From an uncultured Candidatus Nemicrothrix sp. (GTDB taxonomy: Bacteria > Actinomycetota > Acidimicrobiia > Acidimicrobiales > Acidimicrobilacustridaceae): 7,773 nt of DNA. A program made the position numbers and the translations under genes. The notes below the pieces were generated by a model, which did not search any database, had not been told where the DNA came from, and saw only the letters and a program-made list of their open reading frames with translations. Every line of letters begins with the position of its first letter. Position 1 is the stretch's first letter. Location of the stretch: NCBI GenBank assembly GCA_903827085.1, contig CAIKHC010000278.1, forward strand, positions 1 to 7,773. The letters are read 5' to 3'. This document shows, in pieces, positions 1 to 6,447 of this stretch.

Positions 1-216
1 CAGCATGGACTCATGGTCGGAGTGGAACTTGCGCCGCCTCAAGATGATCTGCGTTGGGGTCGACGAGTGTGCGCCGCATCAGTGAACCGCGGCGTGCTCT
101 TACGACCCCTTGGCGACGTCGTCGTCCTCATGCCCATCCTCACGTCAACCGCTGAAGAAATCGACCGCATCGTCGACGTGTTGAGCGCATCGATCGACGA
201 GGTTTGCGCTCAGTGA
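1..216 (+). CDS. bioA: Adenosylmethionine-8-amino-7-oxononanoate aminotransferase, C-terminal end (partial)
   Basis: Only the last 71 residues are visible; the frame is open to the left edge, so the start lies outside the window. BioA is a PLP-dependent class III aminotransferase that converts KAPA to 7,8-diaminopelargonate in the cytoplasm, with S-adenosylmethionine as the usual amino donor. The visible part matches the family's C-terminal domain: a GLMVGVEL strand, then RGVLLRPLGDVVVLMP. The Arg of LLRPLG (residue 35 of the visible part) aligns with the carboxylate-binding Arg of the RPFG segment in E. coli BioA. The catalytic lysine is upstream and not seen. The stop TGA at 214-216 overlaps the GTG start of bioF, so the two are probably translationally coupled. 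The identity is strengthened by bioF and bioD directly downstream. An internal Met at codon 5 should not be taken as a real start. Confidence 0.9.
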   Translation, partial: QHGLMVGVELAPPQDDLRWGRRVCAASVNRGVLLRPLGDVVVLMPILTSTAEEIDRIVDVLSASIDEVCAQ

Positions 217-1361
217 GCGACAGCCATTCTGCTCATTGGTCCGAGTGGTTCGAAACGCAAGAGACCGAAATCAAGAAGAGTGGTCGATGGCGCGCTCCGA
301 GATCGTTTGACGCTCACGGAACTGTTGGCGAACTCGAAGGACGCACAGTGGTCTCGTTCGCGTCGAATGATTATCTCGGACTCACGGCACATCCCGTCGT
401 GCAAGCAGCCGCCATCGAGGCAACGAAGCGCTGGGGGTCTGGGTCAGGGGCATCACGCCTCGTCGTCGGGTCGCGTCCGATCCACCATGAACTCGAAGAC
501 GCGATTGCGCAATGGCGCGGAGCCGAAGCCGCTGTTCTCTTCCCCACTGGATTCGCCGCCAACCTCGGTTTGCTTGCAACCTTGGGCGGCCCCGGTGTCG
601 TGATGCATTCGGATGAACTGAATCACGCGTCAATCATCGACGGTTGTCGCATGGCCCGCGCGAATGGCGCGGCCGTGCATCGGTACCGGCATCTTGATCT
701 CGACCATCTCGCAACGAACCTTGCTGCGAATGCCGGAGCACGTCAGGTTGTCGTCACCGACACCGTGTTCTCAATGGATGGCGACGTCGCCCCCATCGAC
801 AAACTCGCATCGCTTTGTGCACGACATGATGCCCTTCTTGTTGTCGACGAAGCCCACGCAGTACTTGAACCTCCACCTGAGCCACTCGTCAACGGTGCAA
901 TCGTCGTTCAGGTCGGAACCCTGTCAAAGACGCTTGGAGCACTTGGCGGGTTCGTTGCCGGCCCTCGCCCCCTCGTTGATCTTCTCGTCAACCGAGCCCG
1001 TACCTACATCTTCACTACTGCCCCCAGCCCCGCCGATGCGGCCGCAGCACTTGCCGCAATCAGGGTCGTGCAATCGGAAGAAGGTGCCGCTCTTCAGCAA
1101 CGTTTGCGTCAACACATTGCGCGCGTCGCTCCTGGGCACCCATCACCGATCATCCCGGTGATCTTGGGCGATGAAGGTTCGGCGCTGGCGGCATCGCTAC
1201 GACTTCTTGAACTCGGCCTTCTTGTGCCCGCTATCCGTCCTCCTACCGTTGCAGTGGGATCAAGCCGACTTCGCATTGCGCTTTCCGCGGCCCATACTGA
1301 TGAACAGATTTCTGCACTTGTTGATGCCCTGCGTGTGTTGGAGAGCGACGGTGGACAATGA
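213..1361 (+). CDS. bioF: 8-amino-7-oxononanoate synthase
   Basis: This PLP enzyme condenses pimeloyl-ACP (or pimeloyl-CoA) with L-alanine to give KAPA, the first committed step of biotin ring assembly. At 382 residues it has normal family length. Motifs in order are SFASNDYLGL near residue 50, GSGSGASRLVVGS near 76-87, DELNHASIIDG with H138 (which stacks on PLP), DTVFSMDGD near 183, VVDEAHA with D212 and H215, and TLSKTLG with the PLP-binding K239. The GTG at 213 is chosen because it gives a GTGA overlap with the bioA stop and has a GAGG at 199-202 about ten bases upstream. A TTG at 204 would add three residues but leaves almost no room for a ribosome site. The stretch between DEAHA and TLSK is about five residues shorter than in E. 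coli BioF and carries a proline run (LEPPPEPLVNG) instead of the usual GxGRG-like loop. The stop overlaps bioD by an ATGA. Confidence 0.95.
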   Translation: MSDSHSAHWSEWFETQETEIKKSGRWRAPRSFDAHGTVGELEGRTVVSFASNDYLGLTAHPVVQAAAIEATKRWGSGSGASRLVVGSRPIHHELEDAIAQWRGAEAAVLFPTGFAANLGLLATLGGPGVVMHSDELNHASIIDGCRMARANGAAVHRYRHLDLDHLATNLAANAGARQVVVTDTVFSMDGDVAPIDKLASLCARHDALLVVDEAHAVLEPPPEPLVNGAIVVQVGTLSKTLGALGGFVAGPRPLVDLLVNRARTYIFTTAPSPADAAAALAAIRVVQSEEGAALQQRLRQHIARVAPGHPSPIIPVILGDEGSALAASLRLLELGLLVPAIRPPTVAVGSSRLRIALSAAHTDEQISALVDALRVLESDGGQ

Positions 1362-2020
1362 CATTTGATGGACTGCGACCACAGCGACTTGTCGTCGTTG
1401 TCGGCACTGGCACCGAGATTGGCAAGACCTACGTGACCGCCCGCTTATTGCGCGATCTTCGTACCAGAGGTATCGATGTCGCCGCACGAAAGCCCGCTCA
1501 GTCATTTGGTCCTGAGGACCAATTCACCGACGCTCACTTTCTTGCCGACGCGTCGGGTGAATCTCCAAACGACGTGTGTCCACGTCATCGCTGGTATCCG
1601 GTCCCCATGGCACCGCCCATGGCTGCCGATGCACTCGCTCGTCCGCAGTTCTCTGTCGAGGACCTTGCGGCGGAAATCCAGTGGCCACTTCCCGCTCCGA
1701 CTGTCGCGTTCGTTGAATCTGCCGGAGGAGTTCGTTCACCACTCGCGTCGGACGGCGATTCGATCAGCCTCATCGAAATTCTTCAGCCTGACATCGTGTT
1801 GCTCGTGGCCGATGCTGGACTCGGGACAATCAATCAGATCATCCTGAGCCTTGAAGCCATCAATAGCGGCGCTCATGTTGCGACACCCATCGTGGTACTT
1901 AATCGCTTCGACCCCGCCGACGATCTCCATAAGCGCAATCGCGATTGGCTCGTTGAGCATCTTGAAGTCGACGTGCTTTCGAGCGTTCACGCCGTTCTGG
2001 CAAAGATCTCGCCCCTCTAG
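1358..2020 (+). CDS. bioD: ATP-dependent dethiobiotin synthetase
   Basis: BioD closes the ureido ring of 7,8-diaminopelargonate with CO2 and ATP to give dethiobiotin. The 220-residue protein has normal family length. A P-loop GTGTEIGKT spans residues 16-24, followed by the KPAQS segment with K45 (the KPVASG lysine of E. coli). The segment VESAGGVRSPL has E120, matching the EGAGG acidic residue. A strand LLVADAGLGTINQ (149-160) and the VLNRF segment (180-184) correspond to the later nucleotide-binding elements. The ATG at 1358 overlaps the bioF stop as ATGA, so translation is likely coupled to bioF. The residues after KP (AQSFGPED) differ from the usual PV[AQ]SG, but the catalytic framework is intact. 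No clear hairpin with a T-run follows the stop, so where the bio transcript ends cannot be told from the sequence. Confidence 0.93.
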   Translation: MTFDGLRPQRLVVVVGTGTEIGKTYVTARLLRDLRTRGIDVAARKPAQSFGPEDQFTDAHFLADASGESPNDVCPRHRWYPVPMAPPMAADALARPQFSVEDLAAEIQWPLPAPTVAFVESAGGVRSPLASDGDSISLIEILQPDIVLLVADAGLGTINQIILSLEAINSGAHVATPIVVLNRFDPADDLHKRNRDWLVEHLEVDVLSSVHAVLAKISPL

Positions 2021-2135
2021 GTCCGACTTCGCTCGCAATCCACCACAGAATGGGCACCCGATCAGGCGCACTGAGTCGACCTCCGGTACGGTCCACCCTT
2101 CGACAGGCGGTCAATGAGGGCGAGGGGGCGGAGCA
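2021..2135. other. Intergenic gap between bioD and the B12-sensing regulator
   Basis: These 115 bases are the only real intergenic space in the window and the only place for a promoter of the regulator or an end of the bio transcript. I see no convincing -35/-10 pair, no rho-independent terminator and no cobalamin riboswitch (the region is also too short for one). A small imperfect dyad, CCG-GTA-CGG, lies around 2081-2089; alone it is too weak to call an operator. The short ORF starting with ATG at 2114 in another frame is not credible as a gene. Confidence 0.5.
2122..2128 (+). promoter_or_regulatory. Ribosome binding site of the B12-sensing regulator
   Basis: A purine-rich GAGGGGG lies seven bases before the ATG at 2136 and supports that start. 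It is the clearest Shine-Dalgarno-like sequence in the window; most other genes rely on start/stop overlaps. Confidence 0.55.
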
Positions 2136-2984
2136 ATGATCAAGGCAACAGAACGATCAGTCCCCGCTTCGGCCGACATCACCCTCACCGAAGCCGCAGA
2201 AGTACTCGGCGTTCATTACATGACGGCGTACAAGTACGTTCGCACCGGAAGACTGGCCGCCTCCAAGGTTGGAGGGGGCTGGCGAATTACAAGCGACGCG
2301 CTCAAGGAGTTCCAGTCCGCTCCCACTACACGCACTTCCGGCGAGCGCGTCGACTGGTCAGCGCGGCTTAGAGACCGCTTGACCGCAGGCGATGAAGCAG
2401 GATCTTGGAATGTGATTGAGGCATCGATGGCTTCGGGACTCGCTCCTAGGTCGGTGTATCTCGACGTGCTCGCACCAGCACTCGCCGCCATTGGAGCCGC
2501 ATGGGCTATCGGCGAGGTTTCAATCGCCGAGGAACACCGTGCGACTGCCGTAACAAATCGCCTCATCGGACGTTTAGGTCCCCAGTTCAGTCGCCCAGGC
2601 CAAACACGCGGCACCATTGTCATTGGCGCAGTAGCCGGTGACCAACACGCGGTACCGATCGCAATGGCTGCTGACCTCCTTCGTGGACGCGGCTTTACCG
2701 TGATCGACCTCGGCGCCAATACCCCGGTCGATACATTCATCGATGCCGCAAACACTGCAGATCGACTTCTCGCTGTAGGAATCAGTTCAAGTACTGCAGG
2801 CGTCGATCACAACGTGATCGCTACTGCAGACGCTCTTCGAGATCAGGTCGGTTGCCCCATCGTCATCGGCGGACATGGGATCGAAGACGATGCGCGCCGC
2901 GCTCATGCCGACGCGATCACGAGTTCCGCCGATGAAATGCTCGAGGCGTTCGATCGCATTGCGAATGGAGCAGCCGAGAAGTAA
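2136..2984 (+). CDS. Cobalamin-binding transcriptional regulator, CarH/LitR-like, with excisionase-type helix-turn-helix
   Basis: Probable one-component regulator of 282 residues. Residues 15-60 form an excisionase/MerR-like DNA-binding module: LTEAAEVLGVHYMTAYKYVR is the helix-turn-helix and KVGGGWRI the wing. Residues 75-150 form the helical cap of a methionine-synthase-type B12 module, with W123, nine residues, then E133-H134, the W-x9-EH signature of CarH-type photoreceptors whose cap packs against adenosylcobalamin. Residues 158-275 are the Rossmann-like B12 domain: GDQHAVP carries H171 as predicted lower cobalt ligand, followed by SSST (217-220) and IGGHG (244-248). Known relatives repress DNA as B12-bound oligomers and release it on illumination. 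Oddities are Pro174 where DxHxxG has Gly, and Ala124 where Thermus CarH has His132, which binds cobalt after light. The dark/light role is therefore inferred; a non-photochemical B12 sensor is possible. It follows bioD and ends four bases from the convergent ECF operon. Confidence 0.85.
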   Translation: MIKATERSVPASADITLTEAAEVLGVHYMTAYKYVRTGRLAASKVGGGWRITSDALKEFQSAPTTRTSGERVDWSARLRDRLTAGDEAGSWNVIEASMASGLAPRSVYLDVLAPALAAIGAAWAIGEVSIAEEHRATAVTNRLIGRLGPQFSRPGQTRGTIVIGAVAGDQHAVPIAMAADLLRGRGFTVIDLGANTPVDTFIDAANTADRLLAVGISSSTAGVDHNVIATADALRDQVGCPIVIGGHGIEDDARRAHADAITSSADEMLEAFDRIANGAAEK

Positions 2985-2988
2985 CTGA

Positions 2989-3954
2989 TCAGGCAGGCGC
3001 CGGAGTCACAGCTGGTCGGCCGGCAAGAACTTCAACGATGTTCTCGCAGCACAGTCGGACCATGTCCCCACGAGCCAACGTCGATGCCGAACCAAGGTGC
3101 GGAGCCAGCACAACATTGTCGAGAGTCAGCAGGCCCTCGGTGATCTTTGGCTCGAATTCGTAGACGTCAAGACCAGCGGCAGCGATTTGCCGTTCCCGCA
3201 GCACATTCACCAGCTCTGCCTCGTCGATCAATGCGCCTCGACCTGTGTTGACGAGCACTGCAGTCGACTTCATCAGACGAAAAGCACGTGCGTCGAACAT
3301 GTGTCGACTCTGATCGTTCAGTGGGGCGTGGAGCGAAATGAAATCGCTCCGCCGAAGAAGATCGTCGAGTGACACGAACTCCGCACCAAGCGATGTTTCA
3401 ATCTCCGGAGAGACCTGCTTGCGATTGAAATACACAACATTCATGCCGAAGCCCTGGGCGCGGCGTGCAACCGCTTGTCCGATCGCACCCATTCCGACAA
3501 TGCCCAGCGTTTGATGACGTAGTGGTTCGCCGAGCAACTGTGTCGGCGCCCACCCTGTCCACTCCCCCGCTCGAACCAGACGCTCCCCGGCCCCAAGATT
3601 TCGAGCGGCAGAGAGCAGCAGCGCCCACGCAAGATCAGCGGTCGCGTCAGTGAGCACACCCGGCGTCGTTGTGACCTCGATTCCGCGTTGTCGAGCAGCG
3701 GCAACATCGATGTTGTCGAATCCGACTGCGTAATTCGAAACAACTCGCAACAAGGGAGCAGCGTCAAGCACCTCTTCGTCGATCCGATCACTCAACATGC
3801 ACAAAAGAGCGTCAGCTCCTTCGACCCCAGCGATTAGTTCGGCTCGTTGGAGCGGACGATCCTCGTCGTTGGCCCGCACTTCGAAACCCAATTCGACAAG
3901 CAGGTCGATACCGGGAGCGGGCAATGGACGGGTCACAAAGACAACAGGAGCCAT
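2989..3954 (-). CDS. D-2-hydroxyacid dehydrogenase, glyoxylate/hydroxypyruvate reductase type
   Basis: Cytoplasmic NAD(P)H-dependent enzyme, 321 residues, typical family length. It probably reduces a 2-keto acid such as glyoxylate or hydroxypyruvate. Family marks in order (ATG start as 1) are NYAVGFDNIDV near 75-84, the Rossmann motif GMGAIG at 154-159, VNTGRGALIDE with catalytic R239, DVYEFEP with E268, and APHLGSAS with H286; the R-E-H spacing is that of the family. After the second Rossmann strand the sequence is YFNRKQ, with no acidic residue and with basic residues, which suggests NADPH rather than NADH. The ATG at 3954 is chosen because MAPVVFVTRPLP matches the usual N-terminus; a GTG at 3993 would add 13 residues and overlap the S-component gene by 17 bases. 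It lies 22 bases after that gene, so it may be the last gene of the ECF operon. Exact substrate is unknown. Confidence 0.88.
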   Translation of the reverse strand: MAPVVFVTRPLPAPGIDLLVELGFEVRANDEDRPLQRAELIAGVEGADALLCMLSDRIDEEVLDAAPLLRVVSNYAVGFDNIDVAAARQRGIEVTTTPGVLTDATADLAWALLLSAARNLGAGERLVRAGEWTGWAPTQLLGEPLRHQTLGIVGMGAIGQAVARRAQGFGMNVVYFNRKQVSPEIETSLGAEFVSLDDLLRRSDFISLHAPLNDQSRHMFDARAFRLMKSTAVLVNTGRGALIDEAELVNVLRERQIAAAGLDVYEFEPKITEGLLTLDNVVLAPHLGSASTLARGDMVRLCCENIVEVLAGRPAVTPAPA

Positions 3955-3976
3955 AGCAAACGGTGGCACAAATATC

Positions 3977-4816
3977 TCAGTTGCCCGTGGCACTCACCGG
4001 CGCGTCAACAAAGACGACAGGAGCTTCGAACGCCGCTCGCCGCGCAACACGGCGAAGCGCCCCCAGAACAGGACGACCAGCCACAAGGATGAAGATCGCA
4101 GAGAAAACAGCGCGCGGAATGTCGAATCCGAATGATGTCGTGATGTGGAATCCCCAGAATCGCCGCAGGTTTTCAGCAAGTGAATCTCCCGCCACATACG
4201 AAACAGTGGTGTCACCGGCGCTCACGAACGGCCAGAACCAAAGATTCATGACAAGCCCATAAGCGAGTGCAGAAATCGCGGCATACGCGGCCAACATCGC
4301 GACTTCGATTTTCCCACGTGCAGGGGGAAGACATCCGGCAAAGAAACCGATCCATGCCGCGCCAAACATTTGAAATGGCAACCAGGGGCCAACACCACCC
4401 GTGATCAACGCGCTCACAAAAAGCGTGAGCGCCCCAAGCACAAATCCGAATCCGCGACCGAAGACACGACCCGCTGGAATCAGCAAAAAGAAGACTGGTT
4501 CAAATCCAGCGACACCGCCGCTCGGCAAACGCAGTACTGCTCCGCTCGCAGCGAGGACTCCAAGCAGGGCAACCGATTTAGCGTCAAGAGAGCCATCGGC
4601 CAATTCCGCAAGGATGACTCCGATCAATAGCGGAATGAGGATGACAAAGATCCAAGGCGCATCGCTGCTGTGCGAAGAATCAAGCGAAGAACTCGCAGAA
4701 GCAAACAACGGCCAAGCAAACGCCACGATCCCAAGCGCGAAGGCCGCAACCAGTAACACCCAAGAGGTGAGCCCGAGACGGACTGCATCGACCCGAGATG
4801 GCGATGCGACGGTCAT
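3977..4816 (-). CDS. ECF transporter S component (substrate-binding membrane subunit), CbrT-like
   Basis: Integral membrane protein of 279 residues with about six hydrophobic stretches, near residues 18-38, 48-70, 80-98, 105-165 (at least two helices), 172-196 and 233-252. The S component of an energy-coupling factor importer binds the vitamin or cofactor and topples in the membrane when driven by EcfT and the ATPases. The segment GGVGPWLPFQMFGAAWIGF and a following CLPP resemble the S components of actinobacterial ECF operons assigned by comparative genomics to cobalamin or its precursors (CbrT). That family match is from memory and is the weakest link. The ATG at 4816 overlaps the EcfA stop as ATGA; no Shine-Dalgarno is seen, which fits coupled translation. 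It does not look like BioY despite the nearby biotin genes: it is much longer and the neighbours differ. The C-terminal 30 residues are basic then soluble and probably cytoplasmic. Confidence 0.8.
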   Translation of the reverse strand: MTVASPSRVDAVRLGLTSWVLLVAAFALGIVAFAWPLFASASSSLDSSHSSDAPWIFVILIPLLIGVILAELADGSLDAKSVALLGVLAASGAVLRLPSGGVAGFEPVFFLLIPAGRVFGRGFGFVLGALTLFVSALITGGVGPWLPFQMFGAAWIGFFAGCLPPARGKIEVAMLAAYAAISALAYGLVMNLWFWPFVSAGDTTVSYVAGDSLAENLRRFWGFHITTSFGFDIPRAVFSAIFILVAGRPVLGALRRVARRAAFEAPVVFVDAPVSATGN

Positions 4817-6447
4817 GAGTAGGAACTGTCGCCTGCAACTGCAAGCGCCAACTGAACCTCGTTCACTGTCAGAAGAGCAAGTGGAGCGAGGACCTTCGCA
4901 ACCTGCGGTGCAAACACTGGCGAATGCACGACGACATCGCGAGCAGGGCCATCGGCGACAACTTCACCTTCGGCGAGAACGATGCATCGATCAGCAACGG
5001 CGGCAACAACTTCAACATCATGGGTAGCGATGACCACGGCATGCCCGTCGGAAGCCAGTTGAGCGAGAACCTCAACCAACCGTTGTTTTGCTCCGTAGTC
5101 GAGTCCCCGAGTTGGTTCATCGAGCAACAGCAGTGGAGGTTCCGAGGCCAACACGATTGAGAGCGCAAGACCGAGACGTTGCCCTTCGGATAGATCACGG
5201 GGATGAGTCGACGCGTCGACTCCGGGAACAATGCGATCAAGCACGGTTCGAGTGGTTCCGTGCACCAAACCCGCATCGCGATCCGATGCGTTGCATTCCG
5301 CTGCAACCGTGTCGTGGTAGAGCAACACACCGCTGTCTTGCGGAACCAATCCCGCTACCCGGACGACGTCGCGAGCCGAAAGGCGGTGAGGCGTCGATCC
5401 CATAACCTGCACAGCCCCCGAAACGGGCTCTCGTAGTCCCACAAGATGATTGAGCAGCGTCGACTTACCAGCGCCGTTGCGACCCATGAGCGCAACCACT
5501 TCACCTGCTCGGAACTCGAGATCGACTCCCCGAAGCGCGGTGATGGGACCATAGGAAGCCTGAAGGCCGTTGGTTGTCGCGACGACATCGCCAAGTGATC
5601 GGGCCTTGCGACTGAAGACCTCAGTATCGATCGATGCGAGTTGATCGCGAAGTGGGCCAGCGACTCGCCGTGCATCTCGAACCGAAAGCGGAAGTGGAGA
5701 CCAACCGGCGAGACGTCCGAGTTCAACCACGGGCGGGGCCACGACTGATCCGCCAAACACTTCAGCCGGTGTTCCGACGACAACCGGGCGTCCGTCACCA
5801 GGCACCAGCACGATGCGATCGGCGTACTGCACAACACGTTCGAGTCGATGCTCGGCGATCAACACTGTGATGCCGAGGTCGTGGACCAACCGCGTCAGAG
5901 CGGCAAGAACTTCTTCCGCCGCCGCTGGATCAAGCGCCGAGGTGGGCTCATCGAGAACGAGCACCCGCGGCCCCGCTGTGAGCACCGACCCAATCGCGAC
6001 CCGTTGCTGCTGACCACCAGAAAGTGAAGCAAGGGGACGATGACGAAGTTCGTGCAACCCCAGCAAATCGAGAATGTCTTCAACCCGTCGACGCATCACA
6101 TCGGGGGCAACACCGAGGTTCTCCATCGCATAGGCCAATTCATCTTCAACGAAGTCGGTCACGAAACCGGCAGCCGGATCTTGACCCACGACGCCAACGA
6201 CGTCGGCGAGATCGCGCGGAGCAACATCCGAAGTTGTTCGACCATCGATGACAACCGACCCGGCAAGAATTCCGCCCGAAAACCGTGGAACTAATCCGTT
6301 GACTGCACGAAGCAACGTCGACTTGCCTGAACCAGTCACACCAACAACAAGGCAAAGTTCGCCTTCGGGGACTTCGAACGAAACATCGACCAACGTGGGG
6401 GTGGTTGCGTCGGGATAGGTGATGGTGACGTGCTCAAACCGGATCAT
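4813..6447 (-). CDS. ecfA: Energy-coupling factor ATPase, two ABC domains fused in one chain
   Basis: Peripheral membrane ATPase of 544 residues powering the ECF importer. The first ABC domain has Walker A GVTGSGKST (36-44), Q-loop Q89, signature LSGGQQQR (142-149), Walker B VLVLDEPTS (162-170) with E167, and H-loop H200. A linker (about 230-285, including GWSPLPLSVRDARR) leads to the second domain: Walker A GRNGAGKST (322-330), Q370, signature LSEGQ (419-423), Walker B LLLLDEPTRGLD with E444, and H476. The fusion replaces the separate EcfA1 and EcfA2 subunits. The second signature has Glu in place of the second Gly of LSGGQ, so the two ATP sites may be unequal. The ATG at 6447 is chosen because it overlaps the ecfT stop as ATGA and begins directly at the first ABC strand (MIRFEHVTITYPD); an upstream ATG at 6507 would lie inside ecfT. 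Its stop overlaps the S-component start. About 30 residues follow the last ABC motif. Confidence 0.92.
   Translation of the reverse strand: MIRFEHVTITYPDATTPTLVDVSFEVPEGELCLVVGVTGSGKSTLLRAVNGLVPRFSGGILAGSVVIDGRTTSDVAPRDLADVVGVVGQDPAAGFVTDFVEDELAYAMENLGVAPDVMRRRVEDILDLLGLHELRHRPLASLSGGQQQRVAIGSVLTAGPRVLVLDEPTSALDPAAAEEVLAALTRLVHDLGITVLIAEHRLERVVQYADRIVLVPGDGRPVVVGTPAEVFGGSVVAPPVVELGRLAGWSPLPLSVRDARRVAGPLRDQLASIDTEVFSRKARSLGDVVATTNGLQASYGPITALRGVDLEFRAGEVVALMGRNGAGKSTLLNHLVGLREPVSGAVQVMGSTPHRLSARDVVRVAGLVPQDSGVLLYHDTVAAECNASDRDAGLVHGTTRTVLDRIVPGVDASTHPRDLSEGQRLGLALSIVLASEPPLLLLDEPTRGLDYGAKQRLVEVLAQLASDGHAVVIATHDVEVVAAVADRCIVLAEGEVVADGPARDVVVHSPVFAPQVAKVLAPLALLTVNEVQLALAVAGDSSYS

Noticed and set aside
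204..212. TTG start for bioF, three codons earlier
   Set aside because: The GTG at 213 has the GAGG at a workable distance and makes a GTGA overlap; the TTG sits directly on the GAGG.
2021..2135. Cobalamin riboswitch or terminator in the only intergenic gap
   Set aside because: Too short for a cobalamin riboswitch, no B12-box-like conserved stretch, and no hairpin with a T-run.
2216..2755. 179-codon - strand frame opposite the regulator
   Set aside because: Mirror image of a strongly supported gene; no motif, domain or plausible start context.
2985..3040. Bidirectional terminator between the converging genes
   Set aside because: The spacer is four bases and the nearby GC-rich repeats (GGCGCCGG, CGGCCGGC) form no stable hairpin followed by T or A runs.
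3955..3993. GTG start at 3993 for the dehydrogenase
   Set aside because: The extra 13 residues do not match the family N-terminus, which begins right at MAPVVFVTRPLP. It cannot be fully excluded, since neither start has a good ribosome site.
3977..4816. S component as BioY (biotin uptake), suggested by nearby bio genes
   Set aside because: It is about 90 residues longer than BioY, lacks its recognisable pattern, and the ECF genes are on the opposite strand in a separate operon.
4401..5027. 208-codon + strand frame opposite ecfA and the S component
   Set aside because: The translation is low-complexity and charged, has no family features, and is fully antisense to two well-supported genes.
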